DNA of 64,000 nt from an uncultured Bacteroidota bacterium (lineage in GTDB: Bacteria; Bacteroidota; Bacteroidia; Flavobacteriales; Flavobacteriaceae), in contig CACGZJ010000005.1 in the NCBI GenBank assembly GCA_902577515.1, positions 17,449-81,448 on the forward strand. The letters are read 5' to 3'. The position numbers and the translations under genes were made by a program. The notes beneath the pieces were generated by a model. That model saw only the letters and a program-made list of their open reading frames with translations, was not told the DNA's origin and did no database searches. Below, one piece after another: positions 1-11,734 of this stretch (position 1 is its first letter; the number at the start of each line of letters is the position of its first letter).

Positions 1-1
1 T

Positions 2-1306
2 AGAAATCTTTTTAGAGGAACTGAAAATTTATCTATTAATCTAAAAAATTCAATTGGAGCATCAACTGATATAAATCTACCAGGAGATGATTTTTTTAAT
101 CTTTTTGAACTTGGAGGTAATCTTAACCTTCGGATTCCTAGAATTTTATTTCCAATTAAACTTGGATTTATTTCTAAAGAAATGGATCCTAGTACGAATA
201 TAATTATTGGATCATCAATTCAGAAGAACATAGGACTAGATAAGCAATATTATAATGCTAATTATGAAATTAGCTGGAATCATTCACCAAATAAAAAATT
301 TAACTTTAAGTTATTAGATTTTGAGTATGTAAATAATAAAAATATTTCAAACTATTTCAATGTCTATAGGAATTCATATGATAATTTAAATTATATATCA
401 TCTTTATATAACTTTAATCAATCCTCTTTGGATTATGAAGGAAATTTAACTGTGCCAAATGGAGCAGAAAATTTTATAAATCAAGTATTAAACAATCAAA
501 CTAGTATTGAATCAAATTCAGATCTATACAAAGATGTAAGTACAATTCTTGAAAGAAAGGAAAGACTAACTCAAAATAACTTAATAATTGGATCATCAAT
601 TTCATTATTAATAAATACCCAAGATAATATTCTAGATGAAGACTTTTCTCAATTAAGATTTAAGGTTGAGACTATTGGTAATCTATTCAATGCTTTGATT
701 AAAAAAAATAATCAAAATTCTAACAATAAAGTAGTTATATCAGATATTCTTCCCTCTCAGTATTTTAAGACTGAAATCAATTATATTAAACATTTTTCTC
801 TAAAAAATAATGATATAATTGCAACAAGAGGATTTTTTGGGATAGCAATACCTTACGGAAATTCAGATTATATACCTTTTTCTAGATCTTATTATGCTGG
901 AGGTGCAAATGACAACAGAGCTTGGAAAGCCTATAAACTAGGTCCTGGCAGTAGCAAAAATATTAATGAGTTTAATGAGGCAAATCTTAAAATTTCCCTT
1001 AGTATTGAGTATAGAAAAGAAATACTGGGAAAGCTTAAAGGTGCAATATTTATCGACTCTGGAAATATTTGGAATGTTTCAGATAATGTTTCGGATAATT
1101 CAATGAAGTTTAATAGTATTAAAGATTTAAGTGAACTAGCATTAGGAACAGGCATTGGATTAAGATATGACTTTAACTTCTTTATTTTTAGATTGGATAC
1201 TGCTTTCAAAACCTATAATCCTTCAAAAAACAAGACTGAAAGATGGCTAACTGATTTGGCATTAAAAAAAGCTGTATTTAATATTGGAATAAATTACCCT
1301 TTTTAA
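2..1306 (+). CDS. TamL/BamA-like outer membrane beta-barrel protein, C-terminal part (5' truncated by window)
   Basis: Frame is open from base 2 (RNLFRGTENLSINLK...) through the ORF listed at 182; 'YYAGGANDNRAWKAYKLGPG' and 'EYRKEILGKLKGAIFIDSGNIW' are typical of the surface-antigen/Omp85 barrel. Confidence 0.8.
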   Translation, partial: RNLFRGTENLSINLKNSIGASTDINLPGDDFFNLFELGGNLNLRIPRILFPIKLGFISKEMDPSTNIIIGSSIQKNIGLDKQYYNANYEISWNHSPNKKFNFKLLDFEYVNNKNISNYFNVYRNSYDNLNYISSLYNFNQSSLDYEGNLTVPNGAENFINQVLNNQTSIESNSDLYKDVSTILERKERLTQNNLIIGSSISLLINTQDNILDEDFSQLRFKVETIGNLFNALIKKNNQNSNNKVVISDILPSQYFKTEINYIKHFSLKNNDIIATRGFFGIAIPYGNSDYIPFSRSYYAGGANDNRAWKAYKLGPGSSKNINEFNEANLKISLSIEYRKEILGKLKGAIFIDSGNIWNVSDNVSDNSMKFNSIKDLSELALGTGIGLRYDFNFFIFRLDTAFKTYNPSKNKTERWLTDLALKKAVFNIGINYPF

Positions 1307-1348
1307 AAATAAGTTTAATATTTTTGACAAGAATTAACGAAATTCATT

Positions 1349-2407
1349 TTGAAGAATAACTTTGTTTACGGAAAGAGAAATCAACAACTTTATAAACTTG
1401 CAAAAGAAAAAAAATTTGCTCTTCCAGCTGTAAATGTTTCGGGCTCAAATTCAATTAATTCTGTACTTGAAACAGCTTCAGAAATTAATAGTCCTGTAAT
1501 AATTCAATTTTCCAACGGAGGATCTCATTTTATTGCTGGAAAAGGTATGAATAACAAAAATTTAGAAGCATCAATAGCTGGTTCAATATCAGGAGCACAT
1601 CATATACATAATATAATTGATCACTATGAAACTAAAGTGGTAATTCATACAGATCACTGTGGAAGAAAAATTCTCCCATGGATAGATGGACTTATAACTT
1701 TTGGTAATAAATTTTATAAAAAAAATGGATATCCGTTATTTTCATCTCATATGATTGATCTTTCCGATGAACCTATTGAAGATAATATAAGAACATGTAA
1801 AGAATATCTTAAGAAGATTACAGATCTTGAAATGACATTAGAGATTGAACTAGGAGTGACAGGAGGAGAAGAAGATGGAGTTGATAATACAGATATTGAC
1901 TCATCAAAACTTTATACCCAACCTGAGGAAGTTGCATACGCCTACTCAGAATTAAGCTCAATTAGTAATAATTTTATGATTGCTGCCGCATTCGGAAATG
2001 TTCATGGAGTATATAAGCCAGGAAATGTAAAACTTACTCCAAAAATCTTAAAAAATTCACAAGAATATGTTTCAGATAAATTTAATTTACCTTCTAACTC
2101 TCTTGATTTTGTGTTTCATGGTGGCTCTGGATCATCAGTTGAGGAAATTAGAGAAGCAATTGACTATGGTGTTATAAAAATGAATATTGATACAGATCTA
2201 CAATTTGCATTTACTGAAGGAGTTAGAGATTACATGTTAAAAAATTCTAGTTATCTTATGACTCAGATTGGTAATCCTGAGGGAAGTGATATACCAAACA
2301 AAAAATATTATGACCCAAGAGTTTGGCTTAGATCAGGAGAAGAAACTTTAAAAATAAGACTTATTAAGGCTTTTGAAGATTTAAATAATATCAATACCTT
2401 AGATTAA
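1349..2407 (+). CDS. fbaA: Class II fructose-bisphosphate aldolase (TTG start)
   Basis: [79 protein letters not shown]. Confidence 0.93.
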   Translation: MKNNFVYGKRNQQLYKLAKEKKFALPAVNVSGSNSINSVLETASEINSPVIIQFSNGGSHFIAGKGMNNKNLEASIAGSISGAHHIHNIIDHYETKVVIHTDHCGRKILPWIDGLITFGNKFYKKNGYPLFSSHMIDLSDEPIEDNIRTCKEYLKKITDLEMTLEIELGVTGGEEDGVDNTDIDSSKLYTQPEEVAYAYSELSSISNNFMIAAAFGNVHGVYKPGNVKLTPKILKNSQEYVSDKFNLPSNSLDFVFHGGSGSSVEEIREAIDYGVIKMNIDTDLQFAFTEGVRDYMLKNSSYLMTQIGNPEGSDIPNKKYYDPRVWLRSGEETLKIRLIKAFEDLNNINTLD

Positions 2408-2418
2408 ATTCTAATAGC

Positions 2419-3279
2419 ATGAGTTGGTTCAAAAGAACAAACAAAAATATTAGTACAAAAACTGAAGAGAAGAAAGATATTCCTGCCGGACTCTGGTACA
2501 AAACTCCTAGTGGTAAAATAATTGAAACGAAAGAGTTAGCTAAAAATTTATATGTTAGTCCTGAAGATGACTATCATGTCCATATTGGAAGCAAAGAATA
2601 TTTTGAAATATTATTCGACGATACATTTAAAGAGTTAAACTCTAGAATGAAGTCAATTGACTTTTTAAAATTTGAAGATCAAAAAAAATATTCAGAAAGG
2701 CTAAAAGATGCACAAATTAAAACTAACCTTAATGATGCAATTAGAGTTGGATATGGAAAGTCCTTCGGAAAGGAGCTAGTAGTTGCATGTATGGATTTTA
2801 AATTTATTGGAGGATCAATGGGATCTGTTGTAGGTGAAAAAATATCACAGGCAATAACTTTCGCAATTAAAAAAAAGTACCCTCTTATAATTATTTCAAA
2901 ATCAGGTGGAGCTAGAATGATGGAGTCTGCCACATCTCTTATGCAAATGGCTAAAACATCTGCTAGACTTAATGACTTATCTGAAGCTGGATTACCATAT
3001 ATTTCTCTTTGTACTGATCCAACTACTGGTGGAACTACTGCTTCATTCGCTATGCTTGGAGATATCAATATAGCAGAACCAAAAGCTCTTATTGCTTTTG
3101 CTGGCCCCAGGGTTGTTAAGGATACGACAGGTCAAGATTTGCCTGAAGGATTTCAAAGAAGTGAATTTTTATTAGAAAAAGGTTTTCTCGATTTTATTAC
3201 CCATCGAAAAGATTTAAAGAAGAAAATTAATCTTTACTTAGATTTAATTCAGAATTCTCCCTTACGTAAATATGAATAA
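2419..3279 (+). CDS. accD: Acetyl-CoA carboxylase carboxyltransferase subunit beta
   Basis: [58 protein letters not shown]. Confidence 0.93.
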   Translation: MSWFKRTNKNISTKTEEKKDIPAGLWYKTPSGKIIETKELAKNLYVSPEDDYHVHIGSKEYFEILFDDTFKELNSRMKSIDFLKFEDQKKYSERLKDAQIKTNLNDAIRVGYGKSFGKELVVACMDFKFIGGSMGSVVGEKISQAITFAIKKKYPLIIISKSGGARMMESATSLMQMAKTSARLNDLSEAGLPYISLCTDPTTGGTTASFAMLGDINIAEPKALIAFAGPRVVKDTTGQDLPEGFQRSEFLLEKGFLDFITHRKDLKKKINLYLDLIQNSPLRKYE

Positions 3280-3307
3280 ATAATTTACTTATTTAAATAT
3301 AAACTAC

Positions 3308-3315
3308 TATATTTG
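3308..3315 (+). promoter_or_regulatory. Candidate Bacteroidetes -7 element TATATTTG upstream of rpsO
   Basis: Exact TAnnTTTG match 18 nt before the rpsO ATG; no clear -33 TTG seen. Confidence 0.5.
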
Positions 3316-3333
3316 CGGCTCAAAAATAATTGA

Positions 3334-3597
3334 ATGAAAGTACTCAAAAAAGAAGATATTTTTAAGGAGTTCGGGAAAAGTAAAAAAGATACTGGATCTA
3401 CAGAAAGTCAAGTTGCACTTTTCTCTAAGAGAATTGACGATCTTTCTAATCATCTTAAGACTAATGCAAAGGATTTTAATACAGAGAAATCTTTAGTTAA
3501 AATGGTTGGAAAAAGAAGAAATTTACTCGAGTACTTAAAGAAAACAGATATTGAAAGATACCGTGATATAATAAAAAAACTTGGTATCAGAAAGTAA
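3334..3597 (+). CDS. rpsO: 30S ribosomal protein S15
   Basis: DTGSTESQVALFSKRIDDLSNHLKTNAKDFNTEKSLVKMVGKRRNLLEYLKKTD. Confidence 0.97.
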   Translation: MKVLKKEDIFKEFGKSKKDTGSTESQVALFSKRIDDLSNHLKTNAKDFNTEKSLVKMVGKRRNLLEYLKKTDIERYRDIIKKLGIRK

Positions 3598-3600
3598 ATT

Positions 3601-3650
3601 TAGTTTGGTTGTCTTATAACTCACACAACAATTAATTTAAACCAAAACTA
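3601..3650 (+). promoter_or_regulatory. Possible rpsO-pnp intergenic stem-loop
   Basis: TAGTTTGGTT (3601-3610) can pair with AACCAAAACTA (3640-3650) with one bulged base; the stem ends just before the pnp ATG at 3655. Confidence 0.35.
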
Positions 3651-3654
3651 GATT

Positions 3655-5765
3655 ATGAACCCAAAACCTTTATCAAAAACAATTGTTTTAAATGATGGAC
3701 GAGAGATTATCATTGAAACAGGCAAACTTGCAAAGCAAGCACACGGATCCGTAGTTATAAAAATGGGTAACTGTATGCTTCTATCAACAGTTGTTTCCAA
3801 TTATGGAGAATCAACACTAGATTTTCTTCCTTTAACAGTTGATTATAGAGAAAAATTTGCATCTGCAGGAAGATTTCCAGGTGGTTTTTTCAAAAGAGAA
3901 GCTAGACCAAGTAATGAGGAGATTTTAACAATGAGAATTGTTGATAGGGTTCTTAGACCTTTATTCCCAAAAGATTATTATAATGAAACTCAGGTAATGA
4001 TACAATTAATGTCTCATGATGAAAACGTAATGCCGGATGCATTAGTTGGTTTAGCTGCCTCTGCAGCACTGTCGTTATCGGATATTCCATTTGATGGCCC
4101 TATTTCTGAAGTTAGAGTAGCAAGAATTGATGGAAATTTCTTAGTAAATCCTTCAAAAGGTCAACTTGAAGAATCAGACATAGATATGATGGTTGGTGCT
4201 AGCGAAGATTCAGTAGTTATGGTTGAGGGAGAATTTAATGAGATTTCTGAGGAGGAGATGACAGAAGCTATAAGATATGCTCATGAAGAGATTAAAGCTC
4301 AAATTAAGGCTCAAAAAGAGCTTGTTAAGCTTGTTGGAGTAAGTTCTGAAAAAAGAGAATATGATTCCACTGACGAGGACACAGAACTAGAAAATCAAAT
4401 TATTGAAAAAACTTATCAAAAATGTTATGATATAGCAAAAAAAGGTCTTTCAAAAACGAAAGAAGTGAACTTTTTTCAAATGTTAAACAAGAATTAGTCG
4501 AATCTTATGATGAAGAAACGTTTGAAGAAAAGAAAGATCTTATTCTAAATTACTTTAGTAAATCACAAAAAAAGGCGGTAAGAGATCTTGTTCTTAATGA
4601 AGGTATAAGGCTTGATGGAAGAAAACCTGATAGTATCAGAAATATTTGGACTGAAATCAATTATTTACCTTCTACTCATGGATCTGCTGTCTTTACGAGA
4701 GGTGAAACTCAAGCACTTGCTTCAGTTACTTTAGGAACAAGTCGAGAGGCTAATGTAATAGATATGCCTACAGATCAATCTGAAGAAACCTTTTATTTAC
4801 ATTATAATTTCCCTCCTTTTTCAACTGGAGAAGCAAGACCATTGAGAGGAACTTCAAGAAGAGAAGTTGGTCATGGAAATCTAGCTCAAAGGGCTCTAAA
4901 AAAAGTTATGCCATCTGATTGTCCATATACAGTTAGAATTGTATCTGAAATTTTAGAATCTAATGGATCGTCCTCTATGGCTTCAGTCTGTGCGGGATCT
5001 CTTGCATTGATGGATGCTGGAATTAATATTAAAAGTAATGTTTCAGGTATCGCAATGGGTTTAATAACTGAGGGAGATAAATATGCTGTATTATCTGATA
5101 TTTTAGGTGATGAAGATCATCTTGGAGATATGGACTTTAAAGTAACAGGGACTAAAGATGGAATCACTGCATGTCAAATGGATATCAAGATTAAAGGATT
5201 GAAATATGATATATTAGTTGAAGCACTTAGTCAAGCTAAAAATGGAAGATTGGATATATTGAACAAATTAGATGAAACAATAAATAATCCTAACGATTCT
5301 GTTAAAGCGCATGCACCTAAAATGGTTAATCTTGAAATCAGCAAGGACTTTATTGGACTGGTGATAGGGCCAGGAGGTAAAAATATTCAAGAACTTCAAA
5401 AGGATACTGAAACTACAATTGTAATAAATGAGAAAGATGAAATTGGTGTTATTGAAATTTTAGGGGTTGATCAAGAAAAAATTAACTATGCCATTGACAG
5501 AATTAAAAATTTAGTTTTTGAGCCTGTAATTGATGAGGTATACAATGTCAAAGTAATCAAAATACTAGATTTTGGTGCAGTTGTTGAGTTTGTTCCAGGA
5601 AAAGAAGCTTTATTACATGTTTCTGAAATTGCTTGGGAAAGAGTTAATGATGTAAATGAATATTTAAAGATTGGTGATCAAATTGAAATAAAATATTTGG
5701 GGATTGATCCTAGAACAAAAAAATCTAAAATTTCTAGAAAAGTTCTACTTGAAAAAAAATCTTAA
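3655..5765 (+). pseudogene. pnp: Polynucleotide phosphorylase interrupted by one -1 frameshift (real indel or sequence error)
   Basis: Frame 1 ORF 3655-4497 carries the first RNase PH domain; frame 3 continues without loss of sequence ([58 protein letters not shown]...) through the KH and S1 domains to 5765; the frames switch between about 4431 and 4499. Confidence 0.9.
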
Positions 5766-5807
5766 TCTTTTTTCAATTTGGAACAATTTTTGTGGCATAA
5801 ATAGTCT

Positions 5808-6671
5808 ATGAGACAATTAAAAATTACAAAACAGGTCACTAATAGAGAGACTGCCTCTCTTGATAAATACCTACAAGAAATTGGTAAGGTTGATCTTATT
5901 ACTGCTGAGGAAGAAGTTGAATTAGCTCAAAGAATTAAAGCTGGAGACCAGTTTGCTTTGGAAAAGCTAACTAAAGCTAACTTGAGATTTGTTGTATCAG
6001 TAGCTAAGCAATATCAAAATCAAGGTTTGACCCTTCCTGATCTTATTAATGAGGGAAATTTAGGACTTATTAAAGCTGCACAGAGATTTGATGAAACTAG
6101 AGGTTTTAAATTTATCTCATATGCTGTATGGTGGATTAGACAATCAATACTTCAAGCTCTAGCCGAGCAATCAAGAATTGTAAGATTGCCTTTAAATAAG
6201 ATTGGATCAATTAATAAAATTAACAAGACATATGCATTTCTAGAGCAAGCTCATGAAAGAGCCCCTTCAGCAGAAGAAATTGCTAAAGAACTTGATATGA
6301 CTGTTAACGATGTAAAAGAATCATTAAAAAATTCTGGAAGACATGTATCAATGGATGCCCCTTTAGTTGAAGGTGAAGACTCAAATTTGTATGATGTATT
6401 GAATAGTGGAGAATCACCAAATCCTGATAGACAACTTCTTCACGAATCACTTAGAACTGAAATTGAAAGAGCTCTTGACACCTTAACCCCCAGGGAGGCT
6501 GATGTTGTTAGACTTTATTTTGGTCTTGGCAACCAGCATGCTATGACTCTAGAGGAAATAGGTGAAACATTTGACTTGACAAGAGAAAGAGTTAGACAGA
6601 TCAAAGAAAAAGCTATAAGAAGGCTAAAGCATACATCTCGAAGTAAAATACTTAAAACTTACCTAGGATAA
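5808..6671 (+). CDS. rpoD: RNA polymerase primary sigma factor (RpoD/SigA)
   Basis: [63 protein letters not shown]...[28 protein letters not shown]. Confidence 0.96.
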   Translation: MRQLKITKQVTNRETASLDKYLQEIGKVDLITAEEEVELAQRIKAGDQFALEKLTKANLRFVVSVAKQYQNQGLTLPDLINEGNLGLIKAAQRFDETRGFKFISYAVWWIRQSILQALAEQSRIVRLPLNKIGSINKINKTYAFLEQAHERAPSAEEIAKELDMTVNDVKESLKNSGRHVSMDAPLVEGEDSNLYDVLNSGESPNPDRQLLHESLRTEIERALDTLTPREADVVRLYFGLGNQHAMTLEEIGETFDLTRERVRQIKEKAIRRLKHTSRSKILKTYLG

Positions 6672-6742
6672 TTAGGAGCTGTGTTTATATCTTTTATTAG
6701 TCGATATTATGTATTATTATTTAAAACTTTATATTGGCAAAT

Positions 6743-7387
6743 ATGTCAGTAAAAGTTTCTCCCTCTATTCTTGCAGCAGATTTTGCTAATTTATCTTTAG
6801 AGTGTTCTAAAATAGATAAAAGCAATGCTGACTGGTTTCATCTAGATGTTATGGATGGACTGTTTGTTCCTAATATATCTTTTGGTATGCCAGTTGTGAA
6901 GACCATAAGACAACTAACTAAAAAGCCTTTAGATGTTCATCTTATGATCGTTGAGCCTGAAAAGTATATAACTGAATTTATAAACCTTGGATCTGATATA
7001 ATTACAGTTCACATAGAGGCAACAAATAATTTAAATCAAATCATTAATAAGATTCATGAATCTTCACTAATGGCTGGAATTGCTATAAATCCTGAAACTC
7101 CTATATCTGAACTAAAAGAATACATCAAAAAGGTTGATTTAATTTGTTTAATGGGAGTTAATCCTGGGTTTGCTGGTCAAAAATTTATTGAATCTACAAC
7201 AGAGAGACTTAAAGAATTAAAACAATTAATTATTTCGTCTAAATCAAATGCATTAATAGAAGTAGATGGAGGAGTAAATAAGGATAACTTTCAGGATCTT
7301 AAATCTAATGGGGCAGATGTTTTAGTTGCTGGAAGTTACATATTTAATTCACCCGATTATAATATTGCAATTGATGCTCTTAAATAA
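6743..7387 (+). CDS. rpe: Ribulose-phosphate 3-epimerase
   Basis: VSPSILAADFANL, WFHLDVMDGLFVPNISFGMPVV, MGVNPGFAGQKFI, EVDGGVN; ATG at 6743 preferred over TTG at 6734. Confidence 0.95.
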   Translation: MSVKVSPSILAADFANLSLECSKIDKSNADWFHLDVMDGLFVPNISFGMPVVKTIRQLTKKPLDVHLMIVEPEKYITEFINLGSDIITVHIEATNNLNQIINKIHESSLMAGIAINPETPISELKEYIKKVDLICLMGVNPGFAGQKFIESTTERLKELKQLIISSKSNALIEVDGGVNKDNFQDLKSNGADVLVAGSYIFNSPDYNIAIDALK

Positions 7388-7422
7388 GATAATTACTAAA
7401 TTTATATTCAGTAAAATTATAA

Positions 7423-8172
7423 ATGGACATATTCATAAGAAGTATATTAGTTTCTATTTTTTTATTGTCATTATCCTGTAATCCTCAAAATACTGCAGAA
7501 AACGACATAGACTATAGTAATATTGAGAATAAAAATTTTGAATCAAATGAAATTGATTTAATTAACTCAAGTATCTCAAAATTTAGTTTTCTAGCTCTAG
7601 GTGATAGCTACACAATTGGAGAAGGAGTAAACGAAAATGAAAGATGGCCAAATCAATTTGTCGAAGTTGCATATGAAAATGGTCTAGACTTTGAAAAACC
7701 TGTAATCATTGCTGAAACTGGTTGGAAGACCTATGATCTTTTGAACGCAATAAGTCAGACCAATTTTACTCAAAAATATGATTATGTTTCTCTTTTAATT
7801 GGAGTAAACAACCAATTTAATTCAAGATCTATTGATGAATTTGAGGAAGATCTTAACAAACTAATGGATAAGATGAATAGTCTTAAAAAAAGTAACGGAA
7901 ATATCATTATTGTTTCTATACCAGATTGGGGATATACTCCTTTTGGATCAAAAACTAAATATAATAGAGAAGTAATTTCATCTGAAATAAATTTATTTAA
8001 CAATAGCTTAATAAATTTTGCAAATAGTAATGGACTCAAGTATGTTGATGTTACAGATATTTCCAGAAGGGCACTAAATGAAAGCAATTTATTAGCTTCT
8101 GATAATCTTCATCCAAGTGGATTGATGTATTTGGAATGGGCAAAAAAAATTTATGAAACTTGGATAGACTAG
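7423..8172 (+). CDS. SGNH/GDSL-family lipoprotein hydrolase
   Basis: Lipobox-like SLSCN, FLALGDSYTIGEGV (block I), IGVNNQF, ASDNLHPSGLMYLEWA (block V Asp-His). Confidence 0.85.
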   Translation: MDIFIRSILVSIFLLSLSCNPQNTAENDIDYSNIENKNFESNEIDLINSSISKFSFLALGDSYTIGEGVNENERWPNQFVEVAYENGLDFEKPVIIAETGWKTYDLLNAISQTNFTQKYDYVSLLIGVNNQFNSRSIDEFEEDLNKLMDKMNSLKKSNGNIIIVSIPDWGYTPFGSKTKYNREVISSEINLFNNSLINFANSNGLKYVDVTDISRRALNESNLLASDNLHPSGLMYLEWAKKIYETWID

Positions 8173-9425
8173 AGAAATTAGCAAAAGAATTAGATTCAAA
8201 AGATAAACTAAATAAATTCAAAAGTGAATTCATCTATCCAGATGATAAATTATATTTTGATGGTAATTCTCTTGGTCTACTTTCAAAAAAAACTAAAGAG
8301 GCCATTAATAAAGTTATAGATAATGAATGGGGGCAAAATCTTATCTCAAGCTGGAATAATTCATGGATAAACCTACCTAATAAAGTTTCTAAGAAAATTT
8401 CAACAATCTTAAATTCAAATGAAACTGAAATACATGTAGGCGGATCTACTTCTTTAAATCTCTATAAATTACTATTAAGCCTTATAAAAAGCAACGACAG
8501 TATTTTAAATATCTCTACTGACAATCTTAATTTTCCTTCAGATAAATATATCTGCGATGGTATTTGTAATGATCACAATTTAAAATTTAATCTTCTAGAG
8601 TATGATAATTATTTACCAGATATTGATGTGCTTGAGCAATTTATCAAGAATAATAACGGTATAATTGTCCTATCACTAGTTACTTATAAATCTTCATACA
8701 GATATCCTGTAAAAAAAATTAATAGAATTTGTCAAGAAAATGATAGCATTGTTATTTGGGATTTAAGTCACGCAATTGGAGCTATAGATATTGATATGAA
8801 ACTCAATGATATTGATTATGCAGTAGGTTGTACATATAAATATTTAAATGGAGGTCCAGGTTCACCAGCTTTTATATATACTAGAAATGAAAAACAGATA
8901 GGACTTAAGTCCCCAATAAAAGGGTGGTTTAGTCATAATGCACCATTTGATTTTTCAGAGACGTATATTCAGTCAGATACAATGGATAAATTTTCTAGCG
9001 GAACACCACATATTATTTCAATGTCTTCTTTGGAATCTTCTCTTGATATAACTATTAAAGCAACAACAAAAAAGTTAGAGGATAAATCAGAGGATTTATT
9101 TGACTTCTTTACAGAAATTTTTGATGATCGATTAGTTAATTTAGGTTTTAAAATTATTACTCCTAAGAATAAATGTGATAGAGGTTCTCACATTTCATTA
9201 GTCCATGATGAATCTTGGAGAATAACAAAGTGTCTTACAAACCCAGAGAATGCTCAAGAAAAAAATATTATTGTAGATTTTAGACCACCTAACATAATTA
9301 GGATTGCATTAACACCTCTTTATATATCATTCATTGACATATATAAAGTTAGTATGAGACTTATTAATATAATTGAATCAAAAGAGTATGATAGTAAAGA
9401 TAAATCTAAAAATATAGTTACCTAG
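8160..9425 (+). CDS. kynU: Kynureninase (TTG start, overlaps preceding gene by 13 nt)
   Basis: YFDGNSLGLLSKKTKEAI, HVGGSTSLNLYKLL, WDLSHAIGAIDIDM, YAVGCTYKYLNGGPGSPAF, VDFRPPNIIRIALTPLYISF. Confidence 0.9.
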   Translation: MDRLEKLAKELDSKDKLNKFKSEFIYPDDKLYFDGNSLGLLSKKTKEAINKVIDNEWGQNLISSWNNSWINLPNKVSKKISTILNSNETEIHVGGSTSLNLYKLLLSLIKSNDSILNISTDNLNFPSDKYICDGICNDHNLKFNLLEYDNYLPDIDVLEQFIKNNNGIIVLSLVTYKSSYRYPVKKINRICQENDSIVIWDLSHAIGAIDIDMKLNDIDYAVGCTYKYLNGGPGSPAFIYTRNEKQIGLKSPIKGWFSHNAPFDFSETYIQSDTMDKFSSGTPHIISMSSLESSLDITIKATTKKLEDKSEDLFDFFTEIFDDRLVNLGFKIITPKNKCDRGSHISLVHDESWRITKCLTNPENAQEKNIIVDFRPPNIIRIALTPLYISFIDIYKVSMRLINIIESKEYDSKDKSKNIVT

Positions 9426-9437
9426 ATAGTTTACAAA

Positions 9438-9890
9438 CTAATTAGATAAAATATTTTTGACTATTTCAGCAATTATTCTACCCTCAGCTCTACCTGATAC
9501 TTTTTTACTTACTGTAGAGATTACAGCCCCCATATCTTTCATTGAAGAGGCCTTTAATTCAATAATTGTAGTGTTAATTATTTCAGTCAATTCTAATTCA
9601 CTTATTTGCTCTGGGAGAAACTCTGAAATAATTTTTGATTGAGCAATTTCAATTTTTGCTAAATCCTCTCTTTTTTGTTCATTATAAATTTTTGCGCTAT
9701 CATTTCTTTGCTTAACAAGTCTTTGTAGAATTTTTATAATTTCATTTTCATCTAAAGTCTTATCTGAAGAAGATTTAGTCTTTTCTAATAAAATTGCAGA
9801 CTTTATAGACCTTAATGATTCAAGCCTAAGAATATCTTTTTTTTTCATTGAGTCTTTAATAGACTCATTTATTTGACTTTCTATACTCAT
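9438..9890 (-). CDS. yqeY: GatB/YqeY domain protein
   Basis: LRSIKSAILLEKTK, RNDSAKIYNEQKREDLAKIEIAQSKIISEFLPEQ; usual neighbour of ftsZ. Confidence 0.88.
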   Translation of the reverse strand: MSIESQINESIKDSMKKKDILRLESLRSIKSAILLEKTKSSSDKTLDENEIIKILQRLVKQRNDSAKIYNEQKREDLAKIEIAQSKIISEFLPEQISELELTEIINTTIIELKASSMKDMGAVISTVSKKVSGRAEGRIIAEIVKNILSN

Positions 9891-9895
9891 TTTAA

Positions 9896-11707
9896 TTAAT
9901 CTACGTTATCATGTAAATAAGTGTTAACATCTGGAAATTCTAATTTATTATCCTCATTTAAAATAGTCTTTGAGAATATTTCATTATCCTCTGTCTTTGA
10001 ATTATTAATTTCAATACCCATTCTTTTATATGCTGGTATTTTTTCCAGATCTTCAATTGAAGAATTATTACTTTTAAAAACATAGTTATATTTTTTTAAA
10101 TTCTCCCTCCTAATAATATTTTCATTATCCAAATCCATATCTATTGGTTTTTCAAATAAATATTTATCTTCTTGGTAATCAATGGCTTCATTGTTAGATT
10201 TTTCTTCAAAAGTTTTTATTTCTTCTATTTGATCCTCACCATCATTAAGATCTAATTTTATAAATTCTATAGCTTCTTCCTCTTCTTTTTCAGAAAAAGA
10301 ATTAATTTCTTCAAATTCTGAAGTTTCTCTATCAATATTATTATCTAAGGATTCATTATTATCTATTACTTCTTTTTCTAAATTGTTTGAAAACAGACCA
10401 AAGGATATTTCATTAGAACTTTCTTCATTTTCTTTGGTTTTAGTATGATCAGCTAGAATATATTCAAAATCAATTACCTCAATTTCATTTATATCAATTA
10501 ATTGTTCTTCTGCCTCAACTACTTCATAGCTAACTTCAATATTTCTTAAAATTTCATTTATTTCACTTTCTATCTTCTTTTGTTGAGAATCATGAGAGTT
10601 TTTTTCAATTACTTTATCTTCTATTATTTCAGTTTCTTCATCAGCGTTCTCTCCAATTAATTTCTTTTCAAATGGATGATCATCGTCAAGCGTATATATA
10701 ACTTTCTTTATCTCTGAATTCACTAAACTATGTTGTTTTTCGTCACCAAATCCAGTTGCTATAACTGTGACAGATATATTATTTCCTAGCTCAAGATCTT
10801 CTCCAACTCCCATTATTATATTTGCATTATTACCTGTTTCATTTTGAATATACTCATTTATTTCTCCTATTTCATCTATAGTAATCTCATCTGATCCTGA
10901 AATAATTAATAGTAGAACATTCTTACTACCTTCTATTTTGTTGTCGTTAAGGAGTGGAGAGTCCAAAGCTTTTATAACTGCTTCATTTGCTCTGTTAGAC
11001 CCACTTGCAATTGATGAGCCCATTATAGCTGTACCACTATTTGAAAGTACAGTTTTGGCGTCCTTAAGGTCGATATTTTGAGTATAATGATGTGTTATCA
11101 CTTGTGCTACTCCTTTCGCAGCTGTTGCTAGAACCTCATCAGCTTTTGAAAATCCCTCTTTAAATCCTAGATTCCCGTATACCTCTCTTAACTTATTATT
11201 ATTAATTATTATTAATGAATCTACAGATCTTTTTAACTTATCCAAACCCTTAATAGCTTGAAGCTCTCTATTTTTTCCTTCAAAATTAAATGGTATAGTT
11301 ACTATTCCTACAGTCAAGATTTCAAATTCTTTTGCCATTTCTGCAATTATTGGAGCTGCACCAGTTCCTGTTCCACCTCCCATTCCAGCTGTTATAAATA
11401 ACATTTTAGTTTGAGTTTCAAGTAAATTTTTTAACTCCTCATAGCTTTCTAAAGCTGCTAATTTTCCTATTTCCGGATTTGCTCCAGCACCTAAACCTTC
11501 AGTAAGATTAATTCCTAGTTGAATCTTATTAGGTACTGGACTCTCCTCTAGCGCTTGAGAATCAGTATTACAAACAATAAAGTCTACACCCTTTATTCCT
11601 TGACTATACATATAATTCACTGCATTACTTCCTCCACCTCCTACTCCCATTACTTTCATTACGTTACTTTTATTTTTTGGTAAATCGAAACTAAAATTTG
11701 TATCCAT
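9896..11707 (-). CDS. ftsZ: Cell division protein FtsZ with long acidic C-terminal linker
   Basis: [33 protein letters not shown] (tubulin signature); about 280-aa Glu/Asn-rich tail ending YLHDNVD. Confidence 0.97.
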   Translation of the reverse strand: MDTNFSFDLPKNKSNVMKVMGVGGGGSNAVNYMYSQGIKGVDFIVCNTDSQALEESPVPNKIQLGINLTEGLGAGANPEIGKLAALESYEELKNLLETQTKMLFITAGMGGGTGTGAAPIIAEMAKEFEILTVGIVTIPFNFEGKNRELQAIKGLDKLKRSVDSLIIINNNKLREVYGNLGFKEGFSKADEVLATAAKGVAQVITHHYTQNIDLKDAKTVLSNSGTAIMGSSIASGSNRANEAVIKALDSPLLNDNKIEGSKNVLLLIISGSDEITIDEIGEINEYIQNETGNNANIIMGVGEDLELGNNISVTVIATGFGDEKQHSLVNSEIKKVIYTLDDDHPFEKKLIGENADEETEIIEDKVIEKNSHDSQQKKIESEINEILRNIEVSYEVVEAEEQLIDINEIEVIDFEYILADHTKTKENEESSNEISFGLFSNNLEKEVIDNNESLDNNIDRETSEFEEINSFSEKEEEEAIEFIKLDLNDGEDQIEEIKTFEEKSNNEAIDYQEDKYLFEKPIDMDLDNENIIRRENLKKYNYVFKSNNSSIEDLEKIPAYKRMGIEINNSKTEDNEIFSKTILNEDNKLEFPDVNTYLHDNVD

Positions 11708-11734
11708 ATCTATTTTTATTTTTTTTAATTTTTG

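Noticed and set aside
2679-3068. 129-aa minus-strand ORF opposite accD
   Set aside because: Fully inside a confidently identified gene; no recognisable domain; ordinary antisense shadow ORF
4451-4466. Programmed -1 frameshift site in pnp
   Set aside because: Zero-frame codons TCA AAA ACG AAA GAA lack a canonical slippery heptamer and no strong downstream structure is evident; indel or error is simpler
9896-10700. Long Glu/Asn/Ile-rich FtsZ C-terminal region as a possible novel fused domain
   Set aside because: Low-complexity, disordered-looking linker ending in YLHDNVD, in line with long FtsZ tails in Flavobacteriia
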